Notes: generated by a model not told the origin, from the letters alone. A stretch of 64,000 bases of DNA from Erythrobacter colymbi (GCF_002155685.1 NZ_MUYK01000001.1:186001-250000); one strand, 5' to 3'; counted from the stretch's first letter, positions 8,498-17,547 are shown. Program-made: numbers and translations.

Positions 8498-9427
8498 TCA
8501 GGCGCGCACCGCACGGCGGTAGCGGCCGGGCGAGATGCCGACCTCGCGGCTGAAGGCTGCGGTGAAGTGCGCCTGGTTCGCAAACCCGCATTCGAGCGCC
8601 AGTTCGGCGAGCGGCATGGCATTGTCGGCCAGTAACTGCCGCGCCCGCTCCAGCCGCCGCGCGCGCAGGAAGTGGTAGGGCGTCTCCCCCGTCGCGAGCT
8701 TGAAAACTCTCAGGAAATGGTTCGCCGAAAGCCCCGCTGCACCCGCCAGATCATCGAGCCCGATGCTCTCGTGGAGGTTCGACTCGATGAAATCGATCAC
8801 CCGCTTGAGCTTGGGCGGGGAGAGGTAGATGCGCTCGGCCGGCTGGGCAGCGGGGCGCGCATCGTTGGTGACCAGAAGCCCCGCGATCGCGCGCAGCAGC
8901 CCGTCGATCATCAGCCGCGAGCCGAGGCTCGGGCGGCGCAACTCGCTCTCGATCAACCCGAGCAGATGGGCCACGCGCGGCAGGTGGCGGCCCACGATCG
9001 GCGCGAGCGCATCGGCCCCCTTGCCCTCGCTCTCCAGCAGCGAGGCGATCACCCCGGGGCGGAAATAGAGCGCGAAGGACCCCGCCTCGCGATCGAACAT
9101 CATCCGGCTGTCGGCCCCCGCGGGCAGGAAGCAGCAAAGGTCGCGGTGCAGCGCCATGCGGTGATGCGTGCCGCAGAAGTCGATGCCGAAGCTGCCCGTC
9201 CCGCTGCGGTTGACCAGCAGCGCGTCCCAGTCCTCCGCCTCGGGCGCATCGGCGATGATCTCGACCGTGCCATTGGTGCGGGTGCGGTGGTGGCGCATCG
9301 CGACGACGGGGAGCGAGCCGGTGTCGAACAGCGTGACATCGGGCTGCGCCGACCAGTGGATATGACGGAAGAACCCCGCTTCCCGGGGTTCGGCGATATG
9401 AATGCTCGGGCCTTCAGGCTGTGCCAT
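8498..9427 (-). CDS. AraC-family transcriptional regulator
   Basis: The product has 309 residues. The N-terminal cupin-like sensing region includes GTHHRMALHRDLCCFLPAG (about 95-113). The C-terminal AraC DNA-binding domain is well conserved: RVIDFIESNLHESIGLDDLA and ECGFANQAHFTAAFSREVG. Start ATG at 9427 has GGGAGG at 7 bases. It resembles the third AraC gene at 12.5 kb in organisation and helix-turn-helix sequence, so the two may be paralogues. It lies on the same strand upstream of the barrel gene at 7.5-8.4 kb. Confidence 0.88.
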   Translation of the reverse strand: MAQPEGPSIHIAEPREAGFFRHIHWSAQPDVTLFDTGSLPVVAMRHHRTRTNGTVEIIADAPEAEDWDALLVNRSGTGSFGIDFCGTHHRMALHRDLCCFLPAGADSRMMFDREAGSFALYFRPGVIASLLESEGKGADALAPIVGRHLPRVAHLLGLIESELRRPSLGSRLMIDGLLRAIAGLLVTNDARPAAQPAERIYLSPPKLKRVIDFIESNLHESIGLDDLAGAAGLSANHFLRVFKLATGETPYHFLRARRLERARQLLADNAMPLAELALECGFANQAHFTAAFSREVGISPGRYRRAVRA

Positions 9428-9615
9428 TGTCGTGCCTCCCAGCGCCTGGCGGACCCCCGATCCCCTGAGGTGTCCGAGCAGGTTGACGCTCGGATATTAC
9501 GTATCAGTGTGACAGTTGAACAGGCGCGCGCCCGGCTCGCGGGAGAAAAGCGCAAGATATCGAAAGTGACTCACCGTCGTTAGGTGGTTAGACGGAATGG
9601 CTGAATTTCAGCGGC

Positions 9616-9975
9616 TTACTGAAGCGCGCCGAACTCTTCCTCGTCCATTCTCAAGGACATGGCGGGGCGGATGTCGACCGTCGCAAGGCCGGCCGCGACC
9701 AGCGGCAATTCGGCGACCAGCGCGTGCATTTCTTCCGGGCTCTGGATGCACAGCAAGGTGAGCTCGTCGCGCTCGGTGCTGGCAAGCGCTAGGATGAAGC
9801 GGCCCATCCGCGCCCATTCGAGCAGCTTGTCGTACTCGGCGCTGCGGTAGAAGCTGACCTCGTCGGTGACGGCCGCGGGCGCGATCCGCAAGGTGACGAG
9901 CGTGATCGCCATGTTCGGCGCGAGCAGGCCCTTGGGGCGCCCGGAAAACCACTCGATCCACCTCAGCCAGGGCAT
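9616..9975 (-). CDS. Small muconolactone-isomerase/YCII-like protein
   Basis: The product has 119 residues without signal or membrane segment. The pattern VSFYRSAEYDKLLEWARMGRF, the LALASTERDELTLLC strand and a helix with SPEEMHALVAELPL look like a dimeric alpha+beta barrel of the muconolactone isomerase or YCII type. The active-site residues of true muconolactone isomerase cannot be confirmed by eye and no aromatic-ring cleavage genes are nearby. Start ATG at 9975 follows AAAGGGG at 9 bases. Flanking intergenic stretches of about 190 and 230 bases show nothing recognisable. Confidence 0.5.
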   Translation of the reverse strand: MPWLRWIEWFSGRPKGLLAPNMAITLVTLRIAPAAVTDEVSFYRSAEYDKLLEWARMGRFILALASTERDELTLLCIQSPEEMHALVAELPLVAAGLATVDIRPAMSLRMDEEEFGALQ

Positions 9976-10205
9976 AGTCGGGGACCCCTTTCACGATCCG
10001 CACTACGCCCCCCGATACGCGGGCGGCTTTCGAATTCTTGCGCGGGGTTTGTCCGTGATGCCGACACCCGCGCCTGTCAATCGCCGATGACAGCGAGAAA
10101 CCGAAAAACGCTAAGCTTCGCGAAAGAAGGACCTCGCCGCGGGGCGCATCAATGGTGCTGCGGCGATCGGCAGGCGCCCCTTCCTGCCGCCACAAGGAGC
10201 ACATC

Positions 10206-11411
10206 ATGCGCAATTTCAAACGCGGGATCATGGCAGCCGGGGCGATGATCGCGCTCGCCCTGCCGGCGGCCGGCCACGCCGATGTCGTCGTGCGCGGCAA
10301 GGAGGGCAAGCCGCTCGACGAGGTCCGCGAGGCCCCGGCCTCGATCTATAATGACCTCCGCACCATCGTTGCCCAGCCTTCGCCCTCGGAAGTCGATCCC
10401 AAGCTTCTGGGGCCCGTGCTGCTCAACAAGTCGGCGCATATCGACATGGAGAAGGGCACCGCCACTCTGCCGCTGCGCAAGGGCCGGCTGGCGAACGGCA
10501 CGCCCGTGTGGTTCATCCTTACCGACGCGACCGACCAGAACATCGCCGAGCTGCAAGGCCTCGCCTATTCGCCCAAGCTCGCCTTCGCGCTGACCGGCAA
10601 GGGCACCCGCAAGGCGACGATCGACAAGGACGGCACCTTCGTCTTCGCCAGCGGCAGCGTCGATTTCAAGCCGGCGCTTTCGATCACGCCCGGGCCGGCC
10701 AACGCGCCGTTCCCGCCCAAGGCGTTCCAGCCCGGTTCGGTCGGCGATGCCGACTACACCCCGCTGGTCTATGTCGAGAACTCGGCCAAGGCGCTGCTCT
10801 ACAACGCCCCCGTCGTCAGCCAGGCGAGCGAGGCCGAGCTCAACGCGATGTGCGACGCCAAGGTCGATTACAGCAAGGTCCACGACAAGGTCACCCGCAT
10901 CTGCCCGCGTGACGGGACGGTGACGATCAAGCTCACCTTGGGCTTCACCTTCGACAAGCCGATCTTCTACATCTCGACCGAAGCCAACGATCCGCTGGTC
11001 TCTGCCCTCGAGAATGCGACCTTCACCCCCGCGATGAAGGACCTGCCCTTCGCGCTGGAAGACGCATCGCCCGGTGAAAGCGCCGAGCGGATCGTGGTGG
11101 TGGTCAACGGCCCGACCGGCAAGGACAACCCGCACCGCCAGGGCCTCGTGAGCGCGCTCTCTGGCGAGGGCGGGCCGCTCAACGTGCTGGGCGGGATCCC
11201 CACCATCAACCTCGACTATTCGCCGATGTGGCGCCTGTTCCCGGCGGTGTGGACCGACGAGGCGATCCAGAAGGGCTACCGCTACCGCATCACCAGCGCG
11301 CTCCAGGCGGCCGAGATGTCGACCCGCGGCTATCTCAAGAGCCTCGACGGCGGCGATTTCCGCGCGGTCGGCTTCGTGGTGAACTGCCCCGTGGTCTACC
11401 GCATCAACTGA
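10206..11411 (+). CDS. Conserved secreted protein of unknown function
   Basis: The product has 401 residues. A clear signal peptide (MRNFKRGIMAAGAMIALALP, cleavage near GHA-DV) is followed by a soluble, mostly beta-rich domain without a catalytic signature I recognise; three cysteines lie in AELNAMCDAKVDYSK, RICPRDG and VVNCPVVY. AAGGAG stands 6 bases before the ATG. An intrinsic terminator follows 57 bases after the stop, so it appears to be a single-gene unit. The family looks well conserved internally (tandem LPLRKGRLANGTPVWFILTD and VNLDY-type motifs) but I cannot name it. Confidence 0.7.
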   Translation: MRNFKRGIMAAGAMIALALPAAGHADVVVRGKEGKPLDEVREAPASIYNDLRTIVAQPSPSEVDPKLLGPVLLNKSAHIDMEKGTATLPLRKGRLANGTPVWFILTDATDQNIAELQGLAYSPKLAFALTGKGTRKATIDKDGTFVFASGSVDFKPALSITPGPANAPFPPKAFQPGSVGDADYTPLVYVENSAKALLYNAPVVSQASEAELNAMCDAKVDYSKVHDKVTRICPRDGTVTIKLTLGFTFDKPIFYISTEANDPLVSALENATFTPAMKDLPFALEDASPGESAERIVVVVNGPTGKDNPHRQGLVSALSGEGGPLNVLGGIPTINLDYSPMWRLFPAVWTDEAIQKGYRYRITSALQAAEMSTRGYLKSLDGGDFRAVGFVVNCPVVYRIN

Positions 11412-11467
11412 GGGGGAACGCCGGTCCCCACGGGTCATGCACTCCCCCTCCGGCATGACCCGCACCT

Positions 11468-11513
11468 CGCGCCGGGAAGGCAGGCACAGGCCTTCCCGGC
11501 GCGTCCCTTTTTC
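11468..11513 (+). terminator. Rho-independent terminator
   Basis: A 13-base-pair GC-rich stem (CGCGCCGGGAAGG with CCTTCCCGGCGCG) closes a 10-base loop and is followed by TCCCTTTTTC. It sits between the secreted-protein gene ending at 11411 and the barrel gene starting at 11536, so it ends transcription of the former. Confidence 0.8.
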
Positions 11514-11535
11514 AGGGGAACAGGAGGATAAAGCA

Positions 11536-12375
11536 ATGCGCCGCTGCCTTGCTCCGATCTGGCCTCTGGCGTTGGTCGCCGCCGTTCCCGCCGCCGCACA
11601 GGACGAGGTCGCGGCGGTCGAGACACAGGCAGATGCCCTGCGCGATCTCACCACTGACCGGCCGGATGTGACCGAAAGCCCCTTTACGGTCGACGCCGGG
11701 CATATCCAGATCGAGACGACGCTCTTCGGTTATACCCGCTCTCGCGCCGACAGTGCCGGGGTGGTGACCGACGGCTATGAATTCGCGACCACCAACCTGC
11801 GGGTGGGCGTGGCGGACAATCTCGAATTCGACTTCGTGTGGCAGCCCTACGGCGTCGCCGACCCGCGCGGGGGAGGGCGCGCGGATCGCGGGATCGGCAG
11901 CGTGGACCTGCGCGCCAAGCTCAACCTGTGGGGCAATGACGGCGCTGCCAAGGCTGGCGATACCGCGCTGGCGCTGCTGCCCTATGTCACCCTGCCGACC
12001 GACCGCGGCAACGGCATCGGCAACCGCGAGGTCGCCTTCGGGCTGATCGTTCCGCTCGCGATCGAGCTCGGCGGCGGGTTCGGGCTGGGGCTCAACGGTG
12101 CGGCGAACTTCTCCCGCGAGGATGGCGGGCGGGCCTATAATGCCTCGGTGCTGACCTCTGCCTCGCTTGCCTGGGAATGGAACGAGAGGCTCGGCAGCTA
12201 TGCCGAGGTGGTGTGGGAGTTCAGCCGGCGCGGAGAGGGCGATGTGGTCACGCTCGACACCGGGTTCACCTACGCGCTGGGCGCCAACTGGCAGCTCGAT
12301 GCAGGCGTGAATATCGGCGCGAGCCGCGCGGCGGACGCGATTGCGCCCTTCGTGGGTGTCTCGGCGCGCTTCTGA
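11536..12375 (+). CDS. Outer-membrane transporter-family barrel (phenol MetA-like)
   Basis: The product has 279 residues. After a signal peptide (MRRCLAPIWPLALVAAVPAA) comes the family signature TTDRPDVTESPFTVDAG with HIQIETT. Barrel strands follow (LPYVTLPTDRGNG, ANFSREDGGRAYNAS) and the last residues are VSARF, a terminal aromatic typical of outer-membrane insertion. AGGAGG precedes the ATG by 8 bases. It is probably transcribed alone after the terminator at 11.5 kb. Family members are annotated as putative outer-membrane transporters; the cargo is unknown. Confidence 0.7.
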   Translation: MRRCLAPIWPLALVAAVPAAAQDEVAAVETQADALRDLTTDRPDVTESPFTVDAGHIQIETTLFGYTRSRADSAGVVTDGYEFATTNLRVGVADNLEFDFVWQPYGVADPRGGGRADRGIGSVDLRAKLNLWGNDGAAKAGDTALALLPYVTLPTDRGNGIGNREVAFGLIVPLAIELGGGFGLGLNGAANFSREDGGRAYNASVLTSASLAWEWNERLGSYAEVVWEFSRRGEGDVVTLDTGFTYALGANWQLDAGVNIGASRAADAIAPFVGVSARF

Positions 12376-12390
12376 GGCCTTCCCCAGTAA

Positions 12391-12406
12391 TGTAGCGTAT
12401 GCTACA
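12391..12406. promoter_or_regulatory. Palindrome upstream of AraC-type gene
   Basis: TGTAGC-GTAT-GCTACA has 6-base perfect arms around a 4-base centre. It lies about 90 bases before the AraC-type gene at 12497 and 15 bases after the preceding stop, a suitable place for an operator. No protein is known to bind it. Confidence 0.35.
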
Positions 12407-12496
12407 TAAAACGCGTATATTCGGAAAGTCTCCCGCGCCTGCACGGGCCATCCTCCGGCCCGGGATCGCAAAAGGAGACACGAGGACGGAGGGTCT

Positions 12497-13402
12497 ATGG
12501 CCGGGATCGGTCAGGTGCAGCACACGCGCACCGGGTATCAGGCGATCGACTGCTTCGCCTATGGCCACGCGCCCGCGATGGCGCTTGCCACCGCGCCGCG
12601 CGATGTGATGCTCTACCGGATCACCGATTACGGCCCCTCGCGCACCACCCGCGCCGACCGCCCGGCGGACGATCACGAGCTGCTGCTGCTCTCGCGCGGA
12701 TCGGGGCGCCCGGCCTTCGGCTGCCTGGCGGGGCACCACTACGAGGTGAAGCCCAACCGCGATCTGCGCACCAGCTTCGTGCCGAGTGGGGCGGATTCGC
12801 AGATCGAGTTCGGCTCCTCGGCCAAGAGCGTCAATCTGGTCTTCCCCAAAGGCTTTCTCGACAGCCTGATCGAGGATCGCGGCAGCGCTTCGGCAAGGCC
12901 GCTGCTGTTCAGCGACAACCCGGCGCTGATGGGGCTCATCAGCCTGATCGAGCTGGAGCTGCTGCGCCCGGGCCTTGCCAGCGACGTCATCGCCGAACAG
13001 GCCATGCGCAGCATCGCGCTGATCCTGTCTGGCGTCGATCCCCACGGCTTCCTTGCCGAAAGCGACCGCATCAGCCTGCCGCCCGCGCGGCTGCGGCGGG
13101 TGATCGACTTCATCGAAGCGAACCTCGCCGAGCCGCTGACGCTCGACTTGCTGGCACATATCGCCGGGCTTTCGGTGTTCCACTTCGCGCGCGTGTTCCG
13201 GCAGGCGACGGGGGTCAGCCCCTACCGCTATGTCAGCGAGCGGCGCCTGCAACATGCCCAGCGGCTGCTGATGTCGCACGAGCTGGCGGTGGCGGAGATT
13301 GGCGCGGCCTGCGGCTTTCCGCGCCATGCCAATTTCACCGCCGCCTTCACCCGAGCGCGCGGCCTTTCGCCCAGCGCGTACCGCGCCTGCTTCGCGCTCT
13401 AG
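12497..13402 (+). CDS. AraC-family transcriptional regulator
   Basis: The product has 301 residues with a start supported by GGAGG 5 bases upstream. The C-terminal AraC domain is clear: RVIDFIEANLAEPLTLDLLA (about 197-216), FHFARVFRQATGVSPYRYV, and ACGFPRHANFTAAFTRARG. The N-terminal part contains DHELLLLSRGSGRPAFGCL and may bind a ligand. It converges on the TetR-family gene with one base between stops. Together with 6.5 and 8.5 kb it makes three AraC-type genes within 7 kb. Confidence 0.88.
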   Translation: MAGIGQVQHTRTGYQAIDCFAYGHAPAMALATAPRDVMLYRITDYGPSRTTRADRPADDHELLLLSRGSGRPAFGCLAGHHYEVKPNRDLRTSFVPSGADSQIEFGSSAKSVNLVFPKGFLDSLIEDRGSASARPLLFSDNPALMGLISLIELELLRPGLASDVIAEQAMRSIALILSGVDPHGFLAESDRISLPPARLRRVIDFIEANLAEPLTLDLLAHIAGLSVFHFARVFRQATGVSPYRYVSERRLQHAQRLLMSHELAVAEIGAACGFPRHANFTAAFTRARGLSPSAYRACFAL

Positions 13403-13403
13403 C

Positions 13404-14018
13404 CTATCCGCGCAGCACCAGCGTGCGGGAGAGCATGGCGAGGGTCTGCTCGGCCGAGCCTTCCGGCATGGTGCCCGCCAGTTCGAGCGCCGCCGCGCCG
13501 TGGAGCGCCGACCAGATCAGCGCCTCGGCCCCGCGCGCCTCGGCCTCGGGCACCCCGCGCGCGACCAGATTGTCGCCGATCACCGAGAGCGTCGCCCGCG
13601 CCCGCGCCACTGCGCGCCCGAGCGGGCCGTCGTCGGCGTCCTCCTGCTGGCGGTGTTCGAACATCAGGCGGTAGGTGTTGGGCTGGGCGAAGGCAAAGGC
13701 GAGATAGGCGCGCCCAGCGGCCACCGCCTTGGCGGCACTGTCCCCTGCGGCTCCGGCATAGGCGCTCTCGAGCGCGGCGGCGAAGCGCTCGAACCCGCGG
13801 ATGCGCACCGCGGTCAGGATCTCCTCGCGGTTGGCGAAGTAGCGGTAGGGGGTCATCGGACTGACCCCGAGCGCGCCCGCGATCTGGCGCATCGAGACGT
13901 TTTCGGCCCCGTGCTCGGCGAAGAGCCTCTCGGCCACGTCGCACAGCTGCGTCTGGAAGCGCGCGAGATCGTCGTCGGAGAGCGGGCGGGACACGGGCGG
14001 CCTTTCGGGTTTGCGCAT
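13404..14018 (-). CDS. TetR-family repressor with WHG-type C-terminal domain
   Basis: The product has 204 residues. The N-terminal helix-turn-helix reads RLFAEHGAENVSMRQIAGAL then GVSPMTPYRYFANREEIL. The C-terminal domain (AYLAFAFAQPNTYRLMFEHR, about 108-127, and ALIWSALHGAAALELAGTMP) matches the WHG type of TetR regulators. It is divergent from the flavoprotein gene at 14100, with an 81-base gap holding a strong palindrome. The simplest reading is repression of the flavoprotein and of itself, relieved by an unknown ligand. Confidence 0.9.
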   Translation of the reverse strand: MRKPERPPVSRPLSDDDLARFQTQLCDVAERLFAEHGAENVSMRQIAGALGVSPMTPYRYFANREEILTAVRIRGFERFAAALESAYAGAAGDSAAKAVAAGRAYLAFAFAQPNTYRLMFEHRQQEDADDGPLGRAVARARATLSVIGDNLVARGVPEAEARGAEALIWSALHGAAALELAGTMPEGSAEQTLAMLSRTLVLRG

Positions 14019-14051
14019 CGAGGCTAGCGCAAGCGGCTTGACGCGGCAATC

Positions 14052-14075
14052 TTACAGTGTAAATTTACAGCGTAA
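14052..14075. promoter_or_regulatory. Probable TetR operator
   Basis: A 24-base near-palindrome with TTAC and GTAA ends and a perfect 12-base core TGTAAATTTACA; 20 of the 24 positions are symmetric. It lies between the divergent TetR gene and flavoprotein gene, 24 bases before the flavoprotein ATG, where bound repressor would block both promoters. Confidence 0.7.
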
Positions 14076-14099
14076 ACCAGAATCAGCCAAGGACAGGCC

Positions 14100-15494
14100 A
14101 TGAGCACGATCGAGACCGACTACCTGATCATCGGCGGCGGCGCCGTGGGCATGGCCTTTGCCGACACCATCCTTGCCGAGACCGATGCCCATGTGACCAT
14201 CGTCGACCGGCAGGCGCGGCCGGGCGGGCACTGGAACGATGCCTACGGCTTCGTCGCGCTGCACCAGCCCTCGGCCTTCTACGGCGTCAATTCGCTCCCT
14301 CTGGGCGAGAACCGCAAGGACACCCACGGGGTCAACGAAGGGCTTTACGAGCTGGCGTCAGGCCCGGAGGTGAGCGGCTATTACGACAAGGTGATGCGCC
14401 AGAAGTTGCTGCCCACGGGCCGCGTGACCTATCTGCCCATGACCGAGTGGCGCGATGGCGCGGCGGTCTCGCTGATGTCGGGCGAGGCGACCCGGATCAC
14501 CGTGCGCCGCAAGACGGTCGAGAGCGCCTATAACAGCCCCGTCATTCCCGCGAACCACACCCCGCGCTTCGACGTGGCGGAAGGCGTCCGGCTGGTGCCG
14601 CCCGGCGCGCTGCCGCGCCTGTGGCTCGAACCCGAGCGGCCCGCGCGCTTCGTGGTGCTCGGCGGCGGCAAGACCGCGATGGACGCGGTCGGCTGGCTGC
14701 TTGCGATGGGCACACCAGCCGAGGCGATCCAGTGGGTGCGCCCGCGCGACAGCTGGCTGATCAACCGCACCTGCACCCAGCCCGGCACGGAATTCTTCGA
14801 CGCCGTATTCGGCGGGCAGCTCGCGCAGATGAAGGCCTTCGCGCAAGGCACCTCGCCCGAGGACATCTTCGCCCGGCTGGAGGAAGCCGGCATGATGCTG
14901 CGGATCGACCCCGCGGTGACGCCGACCATGTTCCACTACGCCACGATCTCGCAGGGCGAGATCGATGCCCTGGCGCGCGTGACCAATGTGGTGCGCAAGG
15001 GTCGCGTGACCGCGCTCACCCCCGAGGCGATCGTGCTGGAAGAGGGCAGCGAGCCTGCCGTGCCGGGCGCGCTCTACATTGATTGCACCGCCTCGGCGGT
15101 CGAGGTGCGCGCACCCCAGCCGATCTTCCAGGGCGACCGGATCGTGCCCCAACTGGTGCGCGTGCCGCAGCCGTGCTTCTCGGCCGCGCTGATCGCCTTC
15201 GTCGAGGCGCATTACGAGGGTGATGACGCGAAGAACGCGCTGTGCCGCACGGTGCCCTTCCCGCATTCGCTCAAGGACTATCTCACCACCAACATCGTCA
15301 ACCTGATGAACCAGGGCGCGTGGCTGGGGGACGAGAAGCTGGGCGCGTGGATCCGCCAGAGCCGGCTCGACGGGTTCGGCAAGGTCGCCGCCAGCATCGA
15401 TCGCAGCGATGCGGCCAAGGTCGCGGTGCTTCAGGAGATGCGCAGCACCGCGCCGCTGGCGGTGGCGAACCTGATGCGGCTCGCGGCGGCCTAG
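14100..15494 (+). CDS. FAD/NAD(P)-binding oxidoreductase
   Basis: The product has 464 residues. The N-terminus has a Rossmann FAD-binding motif (DYLIIGGGAVGMAFADTI) with RPGGHWNDAYGFVALHQPS after it. A second nucleotide motif lies at about 181 (RFVVLGGGKTAMDAVGWLL). This two-dinucleotide-fold layout resembles flavin monooxygenase-like or pyridine-nucleotide oxidoreductases. No signal peptide or membrane segment is visible. The stop overlaps the convergent SH3-like gene. Likely repressed by the adjacent TetR protein, so it may detoxify or convert the TetR ligand; the substrate is unknown. Confidence 0.82.
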   Translation: MSTIETDYLIIGGGAVGMAFADTILAETDAHVTIVDRQARPGGHWNDAYGFVALHQPSAFYGVNSLPLGENRKDTHGVNEGLYELASGPEVSGYYDKVMRQKLLPTGRVTYLPMTEWRDGAAVSLMSGEATRITVRRKTVESAYNSPVIPANHTPRFDVAEGVRLVPPGALPRLWLEPERPARFVVLGGGKTAMDAVGWLLAMGTPAEAIQWVRPRDSWLINRTCTQPGTEFFDAVFGGQLAQMKAFAQGTSPEDIFARLEEAGMMLRIDPAVTPTMFHYATISQGEIDALARVTNVVRKGRVTALTPEAIVLEEGSEPAVPGALYIDCTASAVEVRAPQPIFQGDRIVPQLVRVPQPCFSAALIAFVEAHYEGDDAKNALCRTVPFPHSLKDYLTTNIVNLMNQGAWLGDEKLGAWIRQSRLDGFGKVAASIDRSDAAKVAVLQEMRSTAPLAVANLMRLAAA

Positions 15495-15916
15495 CCCGCG
15501 GTCACCGTCACATAGGCAGCATAGACCCAGCCCGAGAGGCAATCGCCTTCATAGGGGCGGGGCGGGCCGTCCGCCGCCGAAGAGACGCCGCAATCGCCCG
15601 GGCCCATGCCGCCGAAGGGTTCGGGGTAGACCACCCCGATCCACTTCCCGTCGGCGCTGGTCTGGCATAGCACCAGCTCGCGCCCGGACTTGAGCCGGTC
15701 GAGCAGCCGCGCCTTCACCGAGGGCGCGGCGCGCACCGCGACGAAGCCGTCGCCGCCCTTGCGCAGGGGAATGATCGCGCCAAAGCTCGGGCAGGCGTCG
15801 AGCCCGTCCTGCCCGCCGACCATCACCGGAACGGCGGCGGGCGCATCGGCGCGGGCCGGCAGGGCCAGCACAAGCGGGAGGCAGGCGAGGATCGAAAGAC
15901 GGCGCATGGTCGGCAT
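15491..15916 (-). CDS. Secreted protein with SH3-like domain
   Basis: The product has 141 residues. A signal peptide (MRRLSILACLPLVLALPARA) is followed by a bacterial SH3-like segment (FVAVRAAPSVKARLLDRLKS, WIGVVYPEP). Cysteines in LDACPS, VLCQTS, GDCGVSS and GDCLSGW could form disulfides in the periplasm. ATG at 15916 is chosen because GAAGGG lies just upstream; ATGs at 15907 and 15928 are alternatives. It follows the DUF3617 lipoprotein gene by 15 bases and is probably in one unit with it and the 369-residue secreted protein. Confidence 0.65.
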   Translation of the reverse strand: MPTMRRLSILACLPLVLALPARADAPAAVPVMVGGQDGLDACPSFGAIIPLRKGGDGFVAVRAAPSVKARLLDRLKSGRELVLCQTSADGKWIGVVYPEPFGGMGPGDCGVSSAADGPPRPYEGDCLSGWVYAAYVTVTAG

Positions 15917-15931
15917 TCTACCCTTCACGGG

Positions 15932-16414
15932 TCAGCCCTTGCAATCGCCGGTGCGCTCGCTCGTCAGGGTCATCTGGAGACTGGCCTTGCCGCCGGGGAT
16001 CTTGTCGTCTTTCACATCGCCCGAAAGCGTCATGATGACCTTGTCGGGGGTGTAGCTGCCCGCCATCGCCATCTGCGGCGCGCCGAAGCTGCCCGCGCCC
16101 TTGCACACCATCGTCCCCGACATGGTGCCGCCCGCCTGCTGGAAATCCTGCATGGTGCAATCGCCCTGCTGCATCGAGCTCGACATCTCGCGCACCCCGA
16201 GCTTGGCCTGGGCTGCATCCATGCAGGCCTCGGTGGTCTGGGACTGCCCGAGCATTGCCTGCGCGCGCGCGGCGACTTCGGGCGGGGCGCCGGGGATTTC
16301 GAACTTGGTCATCGCCATCGTGCTCTTCCAGTTGCCCGGATTGAGCTCGCCATCGGCCTTCCCGCAAGCCGCGAGCCCGGCGATCAGCGGGAGGAGGATA
16401 AGGGTCTGTTTCAT
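15932..16414 (-). CDS. DUF3617-family lipoprotein
   Basis: The product has 160 residues. The signal MKQTLILLPLIAGLAAC ends in a lipobox (LAAC), so it is a lipoprotein. The remainder has the DUF3617 layout: ELNPGNWKSTMAMTKFEIPG, four conserved cysteines including TTEACMDA, GDCTMQDF, MVCKGAG and GDCKG, and TLSGDVKDDK. Start ATG at 16414 has AAGGA at 6 bases. DUF3617 has no established function. It lies 23 bases after the upstream secreted-protein gene on the same strand. Confidence 0.8.
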   Translation of the reverse strand: MKQTLILLPLIAGLAACGKADGELNPGNWKSTMAMTKFEIPGAPPEVAARAQAMLGQSQTTEACMDAAQAKLGVREMSSSMQQGDCTMQDFQQAGGTMSGTMVCKGAGSFGAPQMAMAGSYTPDKVIMTLSGDVKDDKIPGGKASLQMTLTSERTGDCKG

Positions 16415-16437
16415 GTGTCGTCCTTCGTTCGGATGGA

Positions 16438-17547
16438 TCAGTCGAGGCAGCCGCAGGGGATGAAGCCCGGGCGGAAATTCACCGAGATCGTGCCGGGGGC
16501 ATAGCTGCCGCCGCCCGCATATTGCTCGGTCAGGGTGTGGACGTGAGCGGCGCAATAGTTCGCCCCGCGCGAAAGGATCGCGACATCGGTCTGGCGTTCG
16601 ATCGGCACGCTGGTGAACTCGTTGACGGTCACGTTCCACACCCGGCCGATGGCGACGGCCTTGACCGGGGTGAGCTCGGCCCAGTCCCAGCTGCGCCTGA
16701 TTTCGGACAGGGCGCGCGCCTCGGTCGCCGCCGTGCCTGCGCCGCCGCGGCCCGGGCCGCACACGGCGGGGTTGCTGGCCTTGAAGATGCCCGCCGGCAC
16801 GGTGAGCTTGAAGCTGCCCTTCGCCACCGGCGGCGCGGTCAGCTTGCCGCCGCCTTCGGTGTTGGTGAAAGGGATCACCTCCATCGTCACCGCATGGGTG
16901 CCGGTGGGCAGCACCCCCGCCAGCGTCGCACGCGACAGCAGCTCGAGGAAGGCGTCGGTCCCCGGCGTCAGCTGGGCGTTGCCCGGATTGACGAACTGCC
17001 CGCGCCAGGTGGTCCAGGTCTCGTGGTCCTTGCGGTTGCCCCACGGGAAGATGCCGGTGTCGAAGCTCTTGCCGCCCACGGTGAAGCGCGCGACGTAGTG
17101 CACCCCGTCGGCATAGACGGCGCTCGCGGGCAGGTTGTTGGCGAGCGCGAGCGCGTTGACCGCGGAGCGCTCGGTGAAGACGCGGAAGAACATCGGCTGG
17201 CCGAGGGTGAAGTCGGTGGCGATATCGCCCTCGGTGATCGCGCCGATGCCGAGATCCTTGCGCGTGAAGACGATCTGGCTCTGGTGCGCGGCGTGGACGG
17301 CGTTGTGGACGCCCTGATCGGGCAGGGTGCTGGCACCCTTGGCCGCCGGCCCACTCGTTGCCGGTGCCGCTGTAGGCGCGGGCAGCGGACGGCGGGTTGG
17401 CCGATCGGGCGCGGGCTGGGATGCGGGGGCGGCGGGCTTGCCGCGCACGGCCTGCTCGAAGCGCTTGAACGGGTCCTGCGCCGACAGCGCGGTGCCCGCC
17501 GCCAGCGTGCAGCCGAGCGCCGCTGCCGCGATCCATGATGTGCGCAT
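16438..17547 (-). CDS. Secreted protein of unknown function
   Basis: The product has 369 residues with a signal peptide (MRTSWIAAAALGCTLAAGTA), a Pro/Ala-rich linker (about 35-75) and a large beta-rich domain. It ends in a small cysteine pair (GFIPCGCLD). Start ATG at 17547 has GGAGG at 6 bases. It is the first gene of a likely three-gene unit running to 15491 and is divergent from the NarL-type response regulator. The CCCCCC-GGGGAT box at 17608 lies 60 bases upstream of its start, so it may belong to that regulon. No family recognised. Confidence 0.6.
   Translation of the reverse strand: MRTSWIAAAALGCTLAAGTALSAQDPFKRFEQAVRGKPAAPASQPAPDRPTRRPLPAPTAAPATSGPAAKGASTLPDQGVHNAVHAAHQSQIVFTRKDLGIGAITEGDIATDFTLGQPMFFRVFTERSAVNALALANNLPASAVYADGVHYVARFTVGGKSFDTGIFPWGNRKDHETWTTWRGQFVNPGNAQLTPGTDAFLELLSRATLAGVLPTGTHAVTMEVIPFTNTEGGGKLTAPPVAKGSFKLTVPAGIFKASNPAVCGPGRGGAGTAATEARALSEIRRSWDWAELTPVKAVAIGRVWNVTVNEFTSVPIERQTDVAILSRGANYCAAHVHTLTEQYAGGGSYAPGTISVNFRPGFIPCGCLD

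Noticed and set aside
9616..9975. Muconolactone isomerase as part of an aromatic degradation operon
   Set aside because: Fold resemblance only; no ring-cleavage or cycloisomerase genes nearby, so the pathway call is not supported.
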